Shown here one piece after another: positions 23,531 through 33,323 of a DNA stretch of 64,000 nucleotides (its first letter is position 1; each line of letters opens with the position of its first letter). Where the stretch lies: the NCBI GenBank assembly GCA_963843755.1, contig CAWJLS010000011.1, forward strand, positions 1 through 64,000. Direction: 5' to 3'. This stretch comes from CAWJLS01 sp963843755 (lineage in GTDB: Bacteria; Acidobacteriota; Thermoanaerobaculia; Multivoradales; DATKCC01). The translations under genes were made by a program, and so were the position numbers. The notes beneath the pieces are model-generated. The model was given only the letters and a program-made list of their open reading frames with translations, was not told the origin of the DNA and searched no databases.

Positions 23531-23842
23531 GTGAACAAACGCGACCAGAAGCTCAACGTGCGCTGCCCCGATTGCGGCTCGGACCTGGTGATCGACGCCG
23601 CGACCGGCGAGATCCTGTTCCACAAGCAGCCCAAGGGGCCGCCGGCCGGCGGCAAGGACTTCGACTCCCTGTTCTCCGAGATGGAGGGCCAGAAGAACCG
23701 CGCCGAGGAGCTGTTCGAGCGCGAACGGGCCGCCCAGAAGGACCGCTCCCGCCTGCTCGAGGAGAAGTTCGAGGAGGCGTTCCGGCGGGCGTCGGAGGAC
23801 GACGACGACACGCCGCCGGTGCGCCCGTTCGACCTCGACTGA
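23531..23842 (+). CDS. Small zinc-ribbon protein with charged helical tail
   Basis: The 103-residue product starts with a short ribbon, VRCPDCGSDLVID, having one CxxC pair. A charged helix (about 45-85) rich in Glu, Arg and Lys and an acidic end follow. Only one cysteine pair is present, so a full four-Cys site would need dimerisation or the motif may be degenerate. It is 49 bases downstream of the YfhO-like gene. I do not recognise a named family beyond generic zinc-ribbon proteins. Confidence 0.7.
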   Translation: MNKRDQKLNVRCPDCGSDLVIDAATGEILFHKQPKGPPAGGKDFDSLFSEMEGQKNRAEELFERERAAQKDRSRLLEEKFEEAFRRASEDDDDTPPVRPFDLD

Positions 23843-23985
23843 TCCCGGCTGATCCCGGTGGATCTTGTGCCGGGCCGCCACGGCTCGGAGAGCTCCCCTC
23901 TCTGCGGTCCGGCCCCCTCCCGGCCACGTCCTGACAGCGAACCGGCCCCGGCCCGACGCCAGGCCCCCGAGCCACGACCGACCCG

Positions 23986-24942
23986 ATGCCTCCTCCCGAG
24001 CGCCCCACCGGTCTCTACGAACGCCTGGCGTCCCGCTGGTTCCGCACCTTCGCGCCTCGCCTGCCGCGGATGGACTCGGCGAAGCCTCCGGCGGCCCTCG
24101 CGCCCTACGAGCTCGTCCGGATCGAACGGAGCGCCGCGCCGGGCCACCTGGCCGGCACCTGGTTCCCCGCCCGCGCCGGCACCGGCCCGGACGAAGGCGC
24201 GGGCGGCTGCGCACCGGGCCTGAGCCCAGAGTGGAACCCGGTGCGGGGGGCCGTCCTGCTCCTCCCCCCCTGGGTTCAGTGGGGGCGCTCCTACTTCCAC
24301 CGGCGCGGTCGCCTGGAGGCCCTTCGCCGAGCCGGGTACCACGCCCTGACGGTCGACTTCCCGGGCCGCGGCGGCAGCGGCGCACCGGCCGGCTTCTTCG
24401 ACCGAGACGCCGCGGATGCCCTGGCGGGGCTGGCCCGTCTGGCCGATCGGGCAACTCGGACCGACGCGACCGGCCGCAGCCTTCCGCTCCACGTCTGGGG
24501 GGTCTCGGCCGGCGGCTACTGGGCCCACATCGCCCTCGCTTGCGGTGATGGCGATGGCGATGGCAGCGGCGGCGGTCGGGGCGTCGGCGGAGCGATGTTC
24601 GAGGACGTCTCCCCCCACCTGCTCGAGTGGGCCGACCGGGCCTCGCCGGCGGCGCGCCTGGCCCATGAGGCGTTCCGCCGGCTGTTCCCCCTGGCGGACC
24701 GGTTCCTCGACCTGCGCCGCCACGCCCCCTGGCTGGCGGCCCGGCAGGTGGCCTACGTCTCCGGCGAGCGGGACGCGGGCGTGCCGCCGGCGGACACGCG
24801 GGAGCTGGCGTCGCTGGCCGGTGGCTCCGCCCACATCGTTCCCGACGCCGGCCACCTCGACTCGATCAAGCGCGCCCCCCGGACGGTGATCGAGACGGCG
24901 CTCGAGACCTTCGCGGCCGCCGAGGAGGCCGACCGGCCTTGA
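23986..24942 (+). CDS. Alpha/beta hydrolase
   Basis: The 318-residue product has the alpha/beta-hydrolase layout. An early strand reads VLLLPPWVQWGRSYFHRRG. The nucleophile elbow is GVSAGG with Ser174. The acid candidate is the Asp in GERDAGVP, and the catalytic His is in AGHLDS near the C-terminus. A lid-like insert follows the elbow and contains a Gly/Asp repeat (GDGDGDGSGGG) encoded by GATGGC units. Substrate unknown; esterase or lipase-like activity is the default inference. No clear ribosome binding site precedes the ATG. Confidence 0.85.
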   Translation: MPPPERPTGLYERLASRWFRTFAPRLPRMDSAKPPAALAPYELVRIERSAAPGHLAGTWFPARAGTGPDEGAGGCAPGLSPEWNPVRGAVLLLPPWVQWGRSYFHRRGRLEALRRAGYHALTVDFPGRGGSGAPAGFFDRDAADALAGLARLADRATRTDATGRSLPLHVWGVSAGGYWAHIALACGDGDGDGSGGGRGVGGAMFEDVSPHLLEWADRASPAARLAHEAFRRLFPLADRFLDLRRHAPWLAARQVAYVSGERDAGVPPADTRELASLAGGSAHIVPDAGHLDSIKRAPRTVIETALETFAAAEEADRP

Positions 24943-24999
24943 CCTCAGGCGGCAGGGCGGCCCGGGAGCCGATCGGCCGGTTCCGGAGCCGGCTCGCTC

Positions 25000-27900
25000 T
25001 CAGCTCAGCAGGCTTCCCAGCACGTCCGAGAGGGTCGCGAGCTGGAACGGCTTGGGCAGGACGGCCCGGAAGCCGAAGTCCTCGGGCGAGGAGAGCACCG
25101 GGTCGTGGGCGTAGCCGCTGGTCGCCACGCAGACCACCTGCGGGTCGACCGCGCGCAGGTGCCCGATGGTCTCGACGCCCCCCATCCCTCCCGGCACCGT
25201 CAGGTCGAGGATGACGACGTCGAACGGCTCGCCCGCGGCGCGCGCTTGCTGCCAGCGCTCGACCGCCTCCTCCCCCCGCTCGGTCACCGACGCGTCGTAC
25301 CCCAGGTGGGAGAGCATCGCCCCGAGCACCGAGCGCACCGGTGCCTCGTCGTCCATCACCAGGATCCGTCCGGAGCCCGGGCGGGGCCCGTTCCCCTCGC
25401 TCTCCGGCGCCGGCACCGCCTCCTCGGCGGAGGCGGGCAGGTAGAGGTCGAAGCGCGCGCCGCCGTTCGGCCAGGAGTCGACCGTCACCGTGCCGCCGTG
25501 GCTCTTGATGATCGAGTAGGCGGTGGCCAGGCCGAGGCCGCTGCCGTTCTTCTTGGTGGTGAAGAACGGATCGAAAATCCGCGGCAGGTCGTCCGGCTCG
25601 ATCCCCGGGCCGTCGTCCGTGATCACCAGGTGGACGTAGCGCCCGGCGGCGAGCTCGACGCCCCGGCGCGAGCGCAGCTCCAGGTTGTCGGCCCGCACCG
25701 TCACCGTGCCGCCGGACGACAGGGCCTGGACCGCGTTCAGGGTCAGGTTGCTCAGCACCTGGCTGAGCTGGCCGGCGTCCGCCTCGATCGACCACAGGCC
25801 GGTCGGCAGGTCGAACCGGCAGACGACCGTCGAGCCCCGCGCCGCGAACTCGACCGACTCGCGGACCAGCTCGGCGACGGCCACCGGCCCGGTGACCGGC
25901 GCGCCGCCGCGGGCGAAGGTGAGCAGCCGGCCGGTCAGCTCCTTGGCCCGCCCCAGGGCGCGCTCGGCCTGGCCGAGCTGCTCGGCGTCGGCCGGCGACA
26001 GGTCGGGCGAGGTCCGCACCAGCGAGACGTAGCCGGCGACCACGGTCAGGATGTTGTTGAAGTCGTGGGCGATTCCGCCGGCCAGCACGCCGAGCGACTC
26101 GAGCTTCTGGCTGCGCACCAGCTCGGCCGTCCGCCGCTCGACCTCGCGCTCGAGGGTGTGGGCGTAGCGCCGCTGGGCGATCTCCCGGGACACGCCGTAG
26201 GCCAGAGCCGCGACCAGTGCGACGGCCAGCGCCAGGAACCAGCCGCGGCGCCAGACCGGCGGCACGACCCGGATCGCCGGCGACTGCATGGTGGCGCTCC
26301 AGCCGCTGGCGTCGCTGCGCGCCTGGACCAGCAGGCGATAGGTTCCACTCGGCAGGGCCCGGTAGCGGCTCGCCATGCGGGTCCCGCCGGTGGTCTCGAC
26401 CCAGTCGTCGTCGAACCCGTCGAGCCGGGTGCGGTAGTGGACCCGGTCCTCGTCGAGGAACGAGGGCGCGGAGAGGCGGAAGACCAGGTTGCGCTCTCCG
26501 GGCCCGACGACGATCGGCTCGGTAGAGGACGCGGGCAGCGGGCGGGGCGCGCCGTCGACCTCGACCTCCAGCAGCGTGGGACGGGGTGGCGGAACCCTGT
26601 CGGGCTCGACGCGGGCGTCGAAACGGGTCAGCCCGCTGTCCGTGCCGATCCAGACGCGGCCCTGCCGGTCGGCCGCCCCGGCGGCCCGGTTGACCTCGTT
26701 GCCGGCGAGCCCGTCGGCGCCGGTGAAGTGCACCGCGTGGCGCCTGTCCCAGCGGAAGATCCCGTAGTCGGTGCCGATCCACAGCCGGCCACCGGTGTCG
26801 GTGAGCAGAAGGTAGACCGGGCGCTCGATCTTCAGAGCCGGTTCCGGCGGGCGCTCGAGGCGGCCGTCGTCGGTCGCCACGAGCAGGCCGATCGCGGTCC
26901 CGACCCAGAGCCGGCCCCCCTGGCGCACGGCGCCGTAGACATCGTTGCTCGGTTCCGAGTCGTCGTTCGCCCACCGGCTCCATTTGCCGTCGCGGTAGGC
27001 GACGAGACCGCGTCCGAAGGTGGCAAAGTAGAGCGTCCCGCCGGGGTCTCGCTGGATGCGCCGCACGCCGACCCCGGCGAGCGGTCCGTCGCGGATCGGT
27101 CGGGGCTCCGGGGTCCCCCCCCGGCGGACCACTTCCGGATGGTCGATGACCGAGACGCCCTGGTCGGAGCCGACCCACAGGCGCCCCGCCGCGTCTCGGC
27201 AGACGGCGGTGAACGACGCCGCGGCGTCGAACGCTCTATCGAGCCAGCGCACCTTGCCGCCGGTCCCGATCCAGGCCACGCCGTAGCGCGCGGCGGCGGC
27301 CCACAGGCCGCCGCCGGCATGCTCCAGGTCGAACACCCGCCCGGTCCGCAGCTCCGGCAGCTCCCGTCGGGAAAGGTCGAGCGTGCGCATCGAGCCGTGA
27401 TCGAAGAAGGTCAGGCCTTCCTGGTGCCCCAGGACCATGCCGTCACCTTCGCCGTCTTCGTCGAGGAGGATGGCCGTCACCTCGTCGCCGAACAGCCCCT
27501 GGGCGGCCCTCCAGCTCACCACCTCGCGGTGGGCGACCCGGCTCACGCCGCGTAGCGTGGTGACCCAAAGGTTGCCTTCCCGGTCGAGCATCAGGTCCGT
27601 CGCGCCCTCGCCGGCCAGGCCGTTCTCCCGCCCCAAGGGCTCGACCTCGCCGGTCCGCCCGTCCAGGTGATAGAGACTGAGGGTGCTCCCGAAGTAGAGC
27701 CCGCCGAGACCGTCGGGCTCGGCGACCGGCTGGTCGAAAGGGGTCTCGAGCGCCAGGTCCAAATCCCGGCGGACCAGCTCGAAGCGCCCGCCCTGGATCC
27801 ATCCCAGCCAGTCGGGCCCCACGACCCAGGTCCGGACGTCGTGGTCCGGGTCGACCTCGACCGCCAGTGCCAGGACGCGCCGCGACGGCGCGCTCGCGAG

Positions 27901-28572
27901 CAGCTCGGGGCGCGGCACGACCTTGCCGTCGACCAGCTCGGCGAGGCCGTCCGCGGTTCCGACCAGGCAGCGCTTGCCGCGCTCTGCGAGGGCCGTCACC
28001 TGGTCGCTCGGCAGCCCCTCTTCCCGCGTGTACCGGCGCCAGGCCTGCCCGTCCCACAGCAGCAGCCCGCTCCGGTCGCTGCCGACGATCGCCTGTGGCC
28101 CGGTCGGGCCGTCGACCACCGCCAGCCGGTAGCCATCGAAACCGAATCCGGAGGGAGGCGGCGGGTCGGCGGGCGGCGGGATCTCGGTCGCCTTGCCGTC
28201 GTGGAGCCGGACCAGGCTGAACGAGGGGAAGCCGGCGGCGAGCCAGGCATCGCCCCGGGCGTCGAGGGTCATTTCGGTGAACTGCCAGTTCCGCGACAGC
28301 TCCTCCGCCTCCGGCGGCGACCAGATCGTGCCGTCGTAGATCGTCACCCCGGCGCGGGTCAGGAACCAGACGCGGCCGTGGGCGTCCTGCTCGACGCCGT
28401 AGACCGTCGAGCTCGGTAGGCCCTGCTGCTCGGTGTAGGTCCGGGTGACGTAGTGCTGGGCGCGGCCGGGGTGGGCGGTGGAGACGAGCAGCAGCACGCC
28501 CGCAACCGCAAGGGGGATGCCGAATCCTCGGAGGATTCTCGGGGGGGACCGCGGCGGGACGGAAAAGCTCAC
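25000..28572 (-). CDS. Hybrid sensor histidine kinase with two-component propeller, Y_Y_Y and receiver domains
   Basis: The 1190-residue one-protein signalling system has a secretion signal (about 15-38). A periplasmic beta-propeller follows (about 40-690), made of repeats such as GLPSSTVYGV...DAHGRVWF and ending GRVWIGTDSGLTRFD. After it come a Y_Y_Y domain (about 700-770) and one membrane helix (near 785-805). The HisKA/HATPase core has phospho-His836 in GIAHDFNN and ATP-lid motifs DDGPGIEP and GSGLGLA. The C-terminal receiver has its phospho-acceptor at Asp1123 in ILDLTVPGG. The output beyond the receiver is not encoded here. The N-terminus is uncertain; the GTG at 28572 best fits the signal peptide. 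Related systems sense glycans in Bacteroidota, but the ligand here is unknown. Confidence 0.9.
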   Translation of the reverse strand: MSFSVPPRSPPRILRGFGIPLAVAGVLLLVSTAHPGRAQHYVTRTYTEQQGLPSSTVYGVEQDAHGRVWFLTRAGVTIYDGTIWSPPEAEELSRNWQFTEMTLDARGDAWLAAGFPSFSLVRLHDGKATEIPPPADPPPPSGFGFDGYRLAVVDGPTGPQAIVGSDRSGLLLWDGQAWRRYTREEGLPSDQVTALAERGKRCLVGTADGLAELVDGKVVPRPELLASAPSRRVLALAVEVDPDHDVRTWVVGPDWLGWIQGGRFELVRRDLDLALETPFDQPVAEPDGLGGLYFGSTLSLYHLDGRTGEVEPLGRENGLAGEGATDLMLDREGNLWVTTLRGVSRVAHREVVSWRAAQGLFGDEVTAILLDEDGEGDGMVLGHQEGLTFFDHGSMRTLDLSRRELPELRTGRVFDLEHAGGGLWAAAARYGVAWIGTGGKVRWLDRAFDAAASFTAVCRDAAGRLWVGSDQGVSVIDHPEVVRRGGTPEPRPIRDGPLAGVGVRRIQRDPGGTLYFATFGRGLVAYRDGKWSRWANDDSEPSNDVYGAVRQGGRLWVGTAIGLLVATDDGRLERPPEPALKIERPVYLLLTDTGGRLWIGTDYGIFRWDRRHAVHFTGADGLAGNEVNRAAGAADRQGRVWIGTDSGLTRFDARVEPDRVPPPRPTLLEVEVDGAPRPLPASSTEPIVVGPGERNLVFRLSAPSFLDEDRVHYRTRLDGFDDDWVETTGGTRMASRYRALPSGTYRLLVQARSDASGWSATMQSPAIRVVPPVWRRGWFLALAVALVAALAYGVSREIAQRRYAHTLEREVERRTAELVRSQKLESLGVLAGGIAHDFNNILTVVAGYVSLVRTSPDLSPADAEQLGQAERALGRAKELTGRLLTFARGGAPVTGPVAVAELVRESVEFAARGSTVVCRFDLPTGLWSIEADAGQLSQVLSNLTLNAVQALSSGGTVTVRADNLELRSRRGVELAAGRYVHLVITDDGPGIEPDDLPRIFDPFFTTKKNGSGLGLATAYSIIKSHGGTVTVDSWPNGGARFDLYLPASAEEAVPAPESEGNGPRPGSGRILVMDDEAPVRSVLGAMLSHLGYDASVTERGEEAVERWQQARAAGEPFDVVILDLTVPGGMGGVETIGHLRAVDPQVVCVATSGYAHDPVLSSPEDFGFRAVLPKPFQLATLSDVLGSLLS

Positions 28573-28815
28573 CAGCGTACGGCGTCGGAACAGGTGCAAG
28601 GGCCTCCAGGAGCCTCTGCGACCGGAACGGGCAGAAGGCAGCGGGAGCGCTCCCCAGGGCGTGGGGTGAGTATAGCGCGCCTCCCTTGTCCTCCGATCGC
28701 GGTCGAGGCACACCGAAGCAGTGTAGAGACCGCCAGCCCGCGATCCGTCGCCGACCGGCCCGCTCGGAGGAGCGGCGCGCCCCGGCGGCCCGAGAGACCA
28801 GAAGGGACGAGACCG

Positions 28816-30072
28816 TTGCCCGAGACCACCCCCGTACCGGCCATCGAAGGGTTCCGCCTCTCCGCGTCGATGGACGCCTTCCGCCAATCCACCCTGCGCG
28901 AGATCATGGCCAAGGCCCAGGGGGAGGACTTCATCTCCTTCGCCGTCGGTACCCCCGGAACCGACCTGCTGCCCCTGGACGAGCTGGGCCGGGCGACCGC
29001 GGAGATCCTCGGCCCCGGCCACCACCGGGTCCTCCAGTACGGCCTGCCGAGCGCCGCGCTCAAGGGGCACATCGTCGAGCTGATGGCGGCACGCGGCGTG
29101 GCCTGCCGGCCGGAGCAGGTGGTCCTGACCACCGGCTCCCAGCAGGGGATGGATCTGATCGCCCGCCTGCTGCTCGATCCCGGCGACGCGGTCGTTCTGG
29201 AGGAGGCGGTCTACGACGGCATCCAGATGGCGGTGCGCGGGCGCCGCCCACGGGTGCTCCCGATCCCGTCCGACCCGGAGACCGGCCTGGACGTGGACGC
29301 GCTCGAGGCGCTGCTGGCGACGGGCGAGCGGCCCCGGTTCCTCTACGTCATCCCGACCGGGCACAACCCGATGGGAACGACGATCCCCGCCGGCCGCCGC
29401 GAGCGCCTGCTCGAGCTGGCCCGCCGCCACCGCCTGCCGATCGTCGAGGACGACGTCTACGGTCACCTCGGCCTCGACGGCGAGGCGCCCCCGGCGCTCC
29501 GCGCCGCCGAGGAGCGCTGGGTCTTCTACCTGGGCTCGCTCTCCAAGGTCCTCGCGCCGAGCCTGCGCATCGGCTGGGCGGTCGTTCCGGAAGAGCTGGC
29601 GACCAAGCTGGCCGCCTTGAAGCACGCCTCCGACGTCGACACCTCGACCTTCGGCCAGCACGTGGTGGCGCACTACCTGTCGGAGGGGCGCTTCCCGGAC
29701 CGGCTCGACCGGCTGCGCGCCGAGTACCGCCGGCGGCGGGACGCCATGCTCGCCGCCCTGGAGCGCCACCTGCCGGAGGGCGCGCGCTGGAACGTGCCGC
29801 GGTCGGGCATCTTCGTCTGGGCCCACCTCGCCGCAGGCGCCGACACGACGGCGATCCTCGAGAGGGCGATCGACGAGGGCGTCGCCTTCTGCCCCGGCGA
29901 GGCGTTCGCCTCGGGCGACCCGGCGTCGGTGCGGCACTCCATGCGCCTGAGCTTCGCCGACACCACGCCGGAGCGCATGGAGGACGGGGTCGTGCGCCTG
30001 GCCCGGGCGATCGGCGCCGTCGGCCCGGCGCACCCGACGCCTCCCCAGCCCGTCAGAGCCGTCGTCGCCTAG
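28816..30072 (+). CDS. PLP-dependent class I/II aminotransferase (LysN/2-aminoadipate type)
   Basis: The 418-residue fold-type I aminotransferase carries FISFAVGTPG, LQYGLPSA, TTGSQQGMDLIARLLLDPGD, PTGHNPMG and EDDVYG. The PLP lysine is Lys244 in SLSKVLAPSLRIGW, and the C-terminal SMRLSFA arginine binds substrate carboxylate. The pattern matches the MocR-like aminotransferase group without the DNA-binding domain (for example 2-aminoadipate or aromatic transaminases). The TTG at 28816 has AGAAGGGA upstream; an ATG at 28870 is an alternative. It is divergent from the histidine kinase. Confidence 0.85.
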   Translation: MPETTPVPAIEGFRLSASMDAFRQSTLREIMAKAQGEDFISFAVGTPGTDLLPLDELGRATAEILGPGHHRVLQYGLPSAALKGHIVELMAARGVACRPEQVVLTTGSQQGMDLIARLLLDPGDAVVLEEAVYDGIQMAVRGRRPRVLPIPSDPETGLDVDALEALLATGERPRFLYVIPTGHNPMGTTIPAGRRERLLELARRHRLPIVEDDVYGHLGLDGEAPPALRAAEERWVFYLGSLSKVLAPSLRIGWAVVPEELATKLAALKHASDVDTSTFGQHVVAHYLSEGRFPDRLDRLRAEYRRRRDAMLAALERHLPEGARWNVPRSGIFVWAHLAAGADTTAILERAIDEGVAFCPGEAFASGDPASVRHSMRLSFADTTPERMEDGVVRLARAIGAVGPAHPTPPQPVRAVVA

Positions 30073-30218
30073 ACGCGCCCCCCCCCCGCCTCCCGGCCCC
30101 GGGGTAAACTACCGGTTCGACAGGTGCCCGACCTCGTCTCAGAGGCCGCCGGGCCCACGGGCGCGCGGTGAGCGCGCGACCCGCGTACCCCACTGAGGAC
30201 CACCAAGGAGGAGTCCCC

Positions 30219-31625
30219 TTGCTTGGACACCCCGCGAGATTCGCCACTGCGCTCCTCGCCCTGCTCGTGCTGGTCACGGCTCTGCCCGCCGCAGCGAAAA
30301 GCCAGGACGACGAGAGCGGCATCTTCCCCTATCAGGTGCACCAGAAGACCCTCGACAACGGGCTGGTGATCACCGTCATCCCGTTCGACAGCCCGGGCAT
30401 CGTCGCCTACTACTCGGTCGTTCGCGCCGGGTCGCGCCAGGAGGTCGAGCCCGGCCACAGCGGCTTCGCCCACTTCTTCGAGCACATCATGTTCCGCGGC
30501 ACGAAGAAGTACCCGGCGCAGGCGTACAACGACGCGCTCAAGAAGATGGGCGCGGACTCGAACGCCTTCACTACCGACGACTGGACCAACTACTACATCG
30601 TCGGCCCGTCGGCCCAGATCGAGAGGATGATGGATCTCGAGAGCGACCGGTTCATCAACCTCCAGTACTCGGAGTCGGACTTCCGCACCGAGGCGCTGGC
30701 GATCCTCGGCGAGTACAACAAGAACGCCTCCGGACCGTTCCTGCCGATGTTCGAGAAGCTGCGCGCGCTGGCCTACGACAAGCACACCTACGAGCACACC
30801 ACCATGGGCTTCCTGGCCGACATCAAGGCCATGCCCGACGAGTACGAGTACAGCCGCCAGTTCTTCGACCGCTTCTACCGGCCCGGCAACGTCAAGGTGC
30901 TGGTGGTCGGCGACGTCGACCCGCAGCAGGTCTTCTCCCTGGCCGAGAAGTACTACGCGGACTGGAAGCCCGGCTACAAGCCGGTCGAGATCGCGACCGA
31001 GCCGCCGCAGCCCGAGAGGCGCCAGGGCGTGATCGACTGGCCGCTGCCCACCCGGCCCTACCTGGCGCTCGGCTGGCACACGCCGGCCTTCGACGCCGCG
31101 ACGCCGGACACGGCGGCCCTCGATCTGATCGCCCAGCTCCTGTTCAGCGAGAACGCACCGCTCTACCAGGACCTGGTGGTCAACCGGCAGCTCGTCGATT
31201 TCATCAGCGGCGACGCCGAGTTCCACCGCGATCCCTATCTCTTCACCGTCGTCGGCCGCGCACGCTCCGACGAGGCGGTGGGCGAGGTGGAGAAGGCGGT
31301 CGAGGACGCCCTCGACAAGCTCAAGACCGAGCCGGTCGACGCAAAGCGCCTCGAGCGCATCAAGGACCACCTGCGGTATCAGTTCGCCCTGCAGCTCGAC
31401 AGCGCGCCGTCCGTGGCGGTGACCGTCGCCCAGTTCCTCGAGCTGACCGGCGATCCGCAGACGATCAACCGGCTCTACGAGCAGTACCTGAAGGTGACGC
31501 CCGCGGACATCCAGCGAGTCGCCAAGCAGGTGTTCGTCGACACCAACGAGACCGAGGTCGAGCTGAAGCACACCGAGAGCGCCGGCGCGGACCCGATGGA
31601 CAAGTCGGCCCAGGAGGGAGAGTGA
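30219..31625 (+). CDS. M16 family zinc peptidase, catalytic subunit
   Basis: The 468-residue product has a signal peptide (about 1-26) and an M16A/B catalytic domain with the inverted zinc motif HFFEH (His85, Glu88, His89). The distal glutamate region is ALAILGEYNK. A second, inactive-like M16 domain begins with the KVLVVGDVDPQQVF segment. The TTG start is favoured because AAGGAGGAG lies five bases upstream. The downstream gene encodes a paralogue without the zinc motif, so the two probably form a periplasmic heterodimer. Processing peptidase-like degradation of short unfolded peptides is the family norm. Confidence 0.92.
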   Translation: MLGHPARFATALLALLVLVTALPAAAKSQDDESGIFPYQVHQKTLDNGLVITVIPFDSPGIVAYYSVVRAGSRQEVEPGHSGFAHFFEHIMFRGTKKYPAQAYNDALKKMGADSNAFTTDDWTNYYIVGPSAQIERMMDLESDRFINLQYSESDFRTEALAILGEYNKNASGPFLPMFEKLRALAYDKHTYEHTTMGFLADIKAMPDEYEYSRQFFDRFYRPGNVKVLVVGDVDPQQVFSLAEKYYADWKPGYKPVEIATEPPQPERRQGVIDWPLPTRPYLALGWHTPAFDAATPDTAALDLIAQLLFSENAPLYQDLVVNRQLVDFISGDAEFHRDPYLFTVVGRARSDEAVGEVEKAVEDALDKLKTEPVDAKRLERIKDHLRYQFALQLDSAPSVAVTVAQFLELTGDPQTINRLYEQYLKVTPADIQRVAKQVFVDTNETEVELKHTESAGADPMDKSAQEGE

Positions 31626-31627
31626 CC

Positions 31628-33229
31628 ATGAACCGTCCACGCACGCTGCGCGCCGACCGGATGCCCCGTGTCGGTGCCCTGCTCCTGGCCGCGCTGCTCG
31701 TCGCCGCTGTCGTCGCCGTCCCGGCCTTCGCCCAGGCGGACCACGCCATGGCGACAGGCGATTCCATGCACGGCTCCGACATGATGGGCTCCGCCGGCAC
31801 CATCGAGACCGTCGAGGTGCCGAGCGCCGGCTCGCCGCTGGTCGCCGTCCGGCTGATGTTCAAGACCGGCTCGGTCGACGACCCGCAGGGCAAGGAAGGC
31901 CTGGCGACCCTCACCGGGCTGATGCTCGCCCAGGCGGGGACCACCGAGCACAGCTACGGCGAGCTGCTCGACGCCCTCTACCCGATGGCCGGCTCGATCG
32001 ACGTCAACACCGACCGCGAGGTCACGGTGATCGCCGGTGAGACCCACGTCGACAACCTGGACGCCTACACGGCGCTCCTGACCGAGGCGGTGCTCCACCC
32101 GGCCTTCGACCAGTCCGACTTCGACCGCAACAAGGACCAGCTCCTCTCGTACCTGACGACCACGCTGCGGGCGTCGAACGACGAGCTGCTGGGCCTCGAA
32201 GCGCTCCAGGACCAGATCTTCGCCCACCACCCGTACGGCCACTCCGTGGCCGGCACGGTCGAAGGGCTCGAGGCGATCACCCTGGACGACGTCAAGGCGT
32301 TCTACCGGAACCACTACACCCGCGACGACCTGCTCCTCGGCGTGGCCGGCGGCTACCCGAAGAGCTACCCGGCGGCGCTCGAGAAGACCCTCGGCGCCCT
32401 GCCGGCCAGCGGCGTCGAATCGGTCGCGGCGCACCTGCCGCCGCTGCCGACGCCCCACGGGCGCAACTTCACGCTGATCCAGAAGGACACGGCGTCGGTC
32501 GGCATCCACTTCGGCTACGCCATCCCGGTGACCCGGGCGGACGACGACTACTACCCGCTGATGGTGGCCAACAGCTACCTGGGCGAGCACCGCACCTTCA
32601 ACGGCGTGCTGATGAACCAGCTCCGGGGCAAGCGCGGGCTCAACTACGGCGACTACTCGTACATCGACTACTACGAGAGCCCGCCGCGGGCGTCCCGTCC
32701 GACGCCGAACGTGCCGCGGCACCAGCAGTACTTCTCCGTCTGGATCCGTCCGGTGGTGCCCAAGACCGCCCACTTCGCCCTGCGCGCCGGGCTCTATTAC
32801 GTCGACCGGATGATCGACAAGGGCCTGACCAAGGACGAGTTCGAGCTCACCCGGGACTACCTCATCAACTACTCGAAGCTCTGGGCCCAGAGCCTGTCGG
32901 AGCGCCTCGGCGTCCAGATGGACAGCGAGTACTACGGCACGCCGTACTGGATCGACGAGATCGAGCGGCAGCTCAAGGGCCTGACCGTCGACGACGTCAA
33001 CGCGGCGGTCAAGAAGTACATCCAGACCGACGACTACGAGGCGGTGATGGTCACCAAGACCGCCAAGCAGACGGCGATCGCCCTGCTCCAGGACGAGCCC
33101 TCGCCGATGGAGTACAACAGCGAGGTCGACGACCAGGTCAAGGCCGACGACGAAGGGATCAACGACCTCCAGGTCGACCCGACGTCGATCACCATCGTCC
33201 CGGTCGCCGAGATGTTCGAGAAGCGCTGA
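31628..33229 (+). CDS. M16 family peptidase-like protein, non-catalytic partner
   Basis: The 533-residue product has a signal peptide and the two-domain M16 fold (LVAVRLMFKTGSVDDP, YGHSVAGTVEGLEAI, VKAFYRNHYT), but the zinc-binding HxxEH is replaced by GLATLTGLMLAQAG. It is therefore predicted to be inactive and to complete the chamber with the upstream catalytic subunit. A His/Met-rich stretch (DHAMATGDSMHGSDMMG) after the signal could bind metal. The ATG at 31628 is preferred over the GTG at 31622, which overlaps the upstream stop, because GGAGGGAG is correctly spaced for the ATG. Confidence 0.88.
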   Translation: MNRPRTLRADRMPRVGALLLAALLVAAVVAVPAFAQADHAMATGDSMHGSDMMGSAGTIETVEVPSAGSPLVAVRLMFKTGSVDDPQGKEGLATLTGLMLAQAGTTEHSYGELLDALYPMAGSIDVNTDREVTVIAGETHVDNLDAYTALLTEAVLHPAFDQSDFDRNKDQLLSYLTTTLRASNDELLGLEALQDQIFAHHPYGHSVAGTVEGLEAITLDDVKAFYRNHYTRDDLLLGVAGGYPKSYPAALEKTLGALPASGVESVAAHLPPLPTPHGRNFTLIQKDTASVGIHFGYAIPVTRADDDYYPLMVANSYLGEHRTFNGVLMNQLRGKRGLNYGDYSYIDYYESPPRASRPTPNVPRHQQYFSVWIRPVVPKTAHFALRAGLYYVDRMIDKGLTKDEFELTRDYLINYSKLWAQSLSERLGVQMDSEYYGTPYWIDEIERQLKGLTVDDVNAAVKKYIQTDDYEAVMVTKTAKQTAIALLQDEPSPMEYNSEVDDQVKADDEGINDLQVDPTSITIVPVAEMFEKR

Positions 33230-33276
33230 GGCGCTGATCGAGCCGTCCGAGCGCCCACCGGCGCTCCTCGGATCTC

Positions 33277-33323
33277 AAACCCCCGTCCGGCGCCTCCGAG
33301 GAGATCGCCGGGCGGGGGTTTTT
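33277..33323 (+). terminator. Rho-independent terminator of the M16 operon
   Basis: AAACCCCCG pairs with CGGGGGTTT, and an inner CCGGCG/CGCCGG extends the stem. The right arm runs into TTTTT. It lies 48 bases after the M16 stop. Confidence 0.85.

Noticed and set aside
20464..24855. Minus-strand open frame of over 1400 codons opposite the YfhO-like gene and its neighbours
   Set aside because: It is low-complexity Gly/Arg/Ala sequence overlapping three recognisable plus-strand genes, and so a GC-driven shadow.
28573..30033. N-terminal extension of the hybrid histidine kinase into the divergent aminotransferase gene
   Set aside because: It is antisense to a clear aminotransferase, and the signal peptide and propeller begin after 28572.
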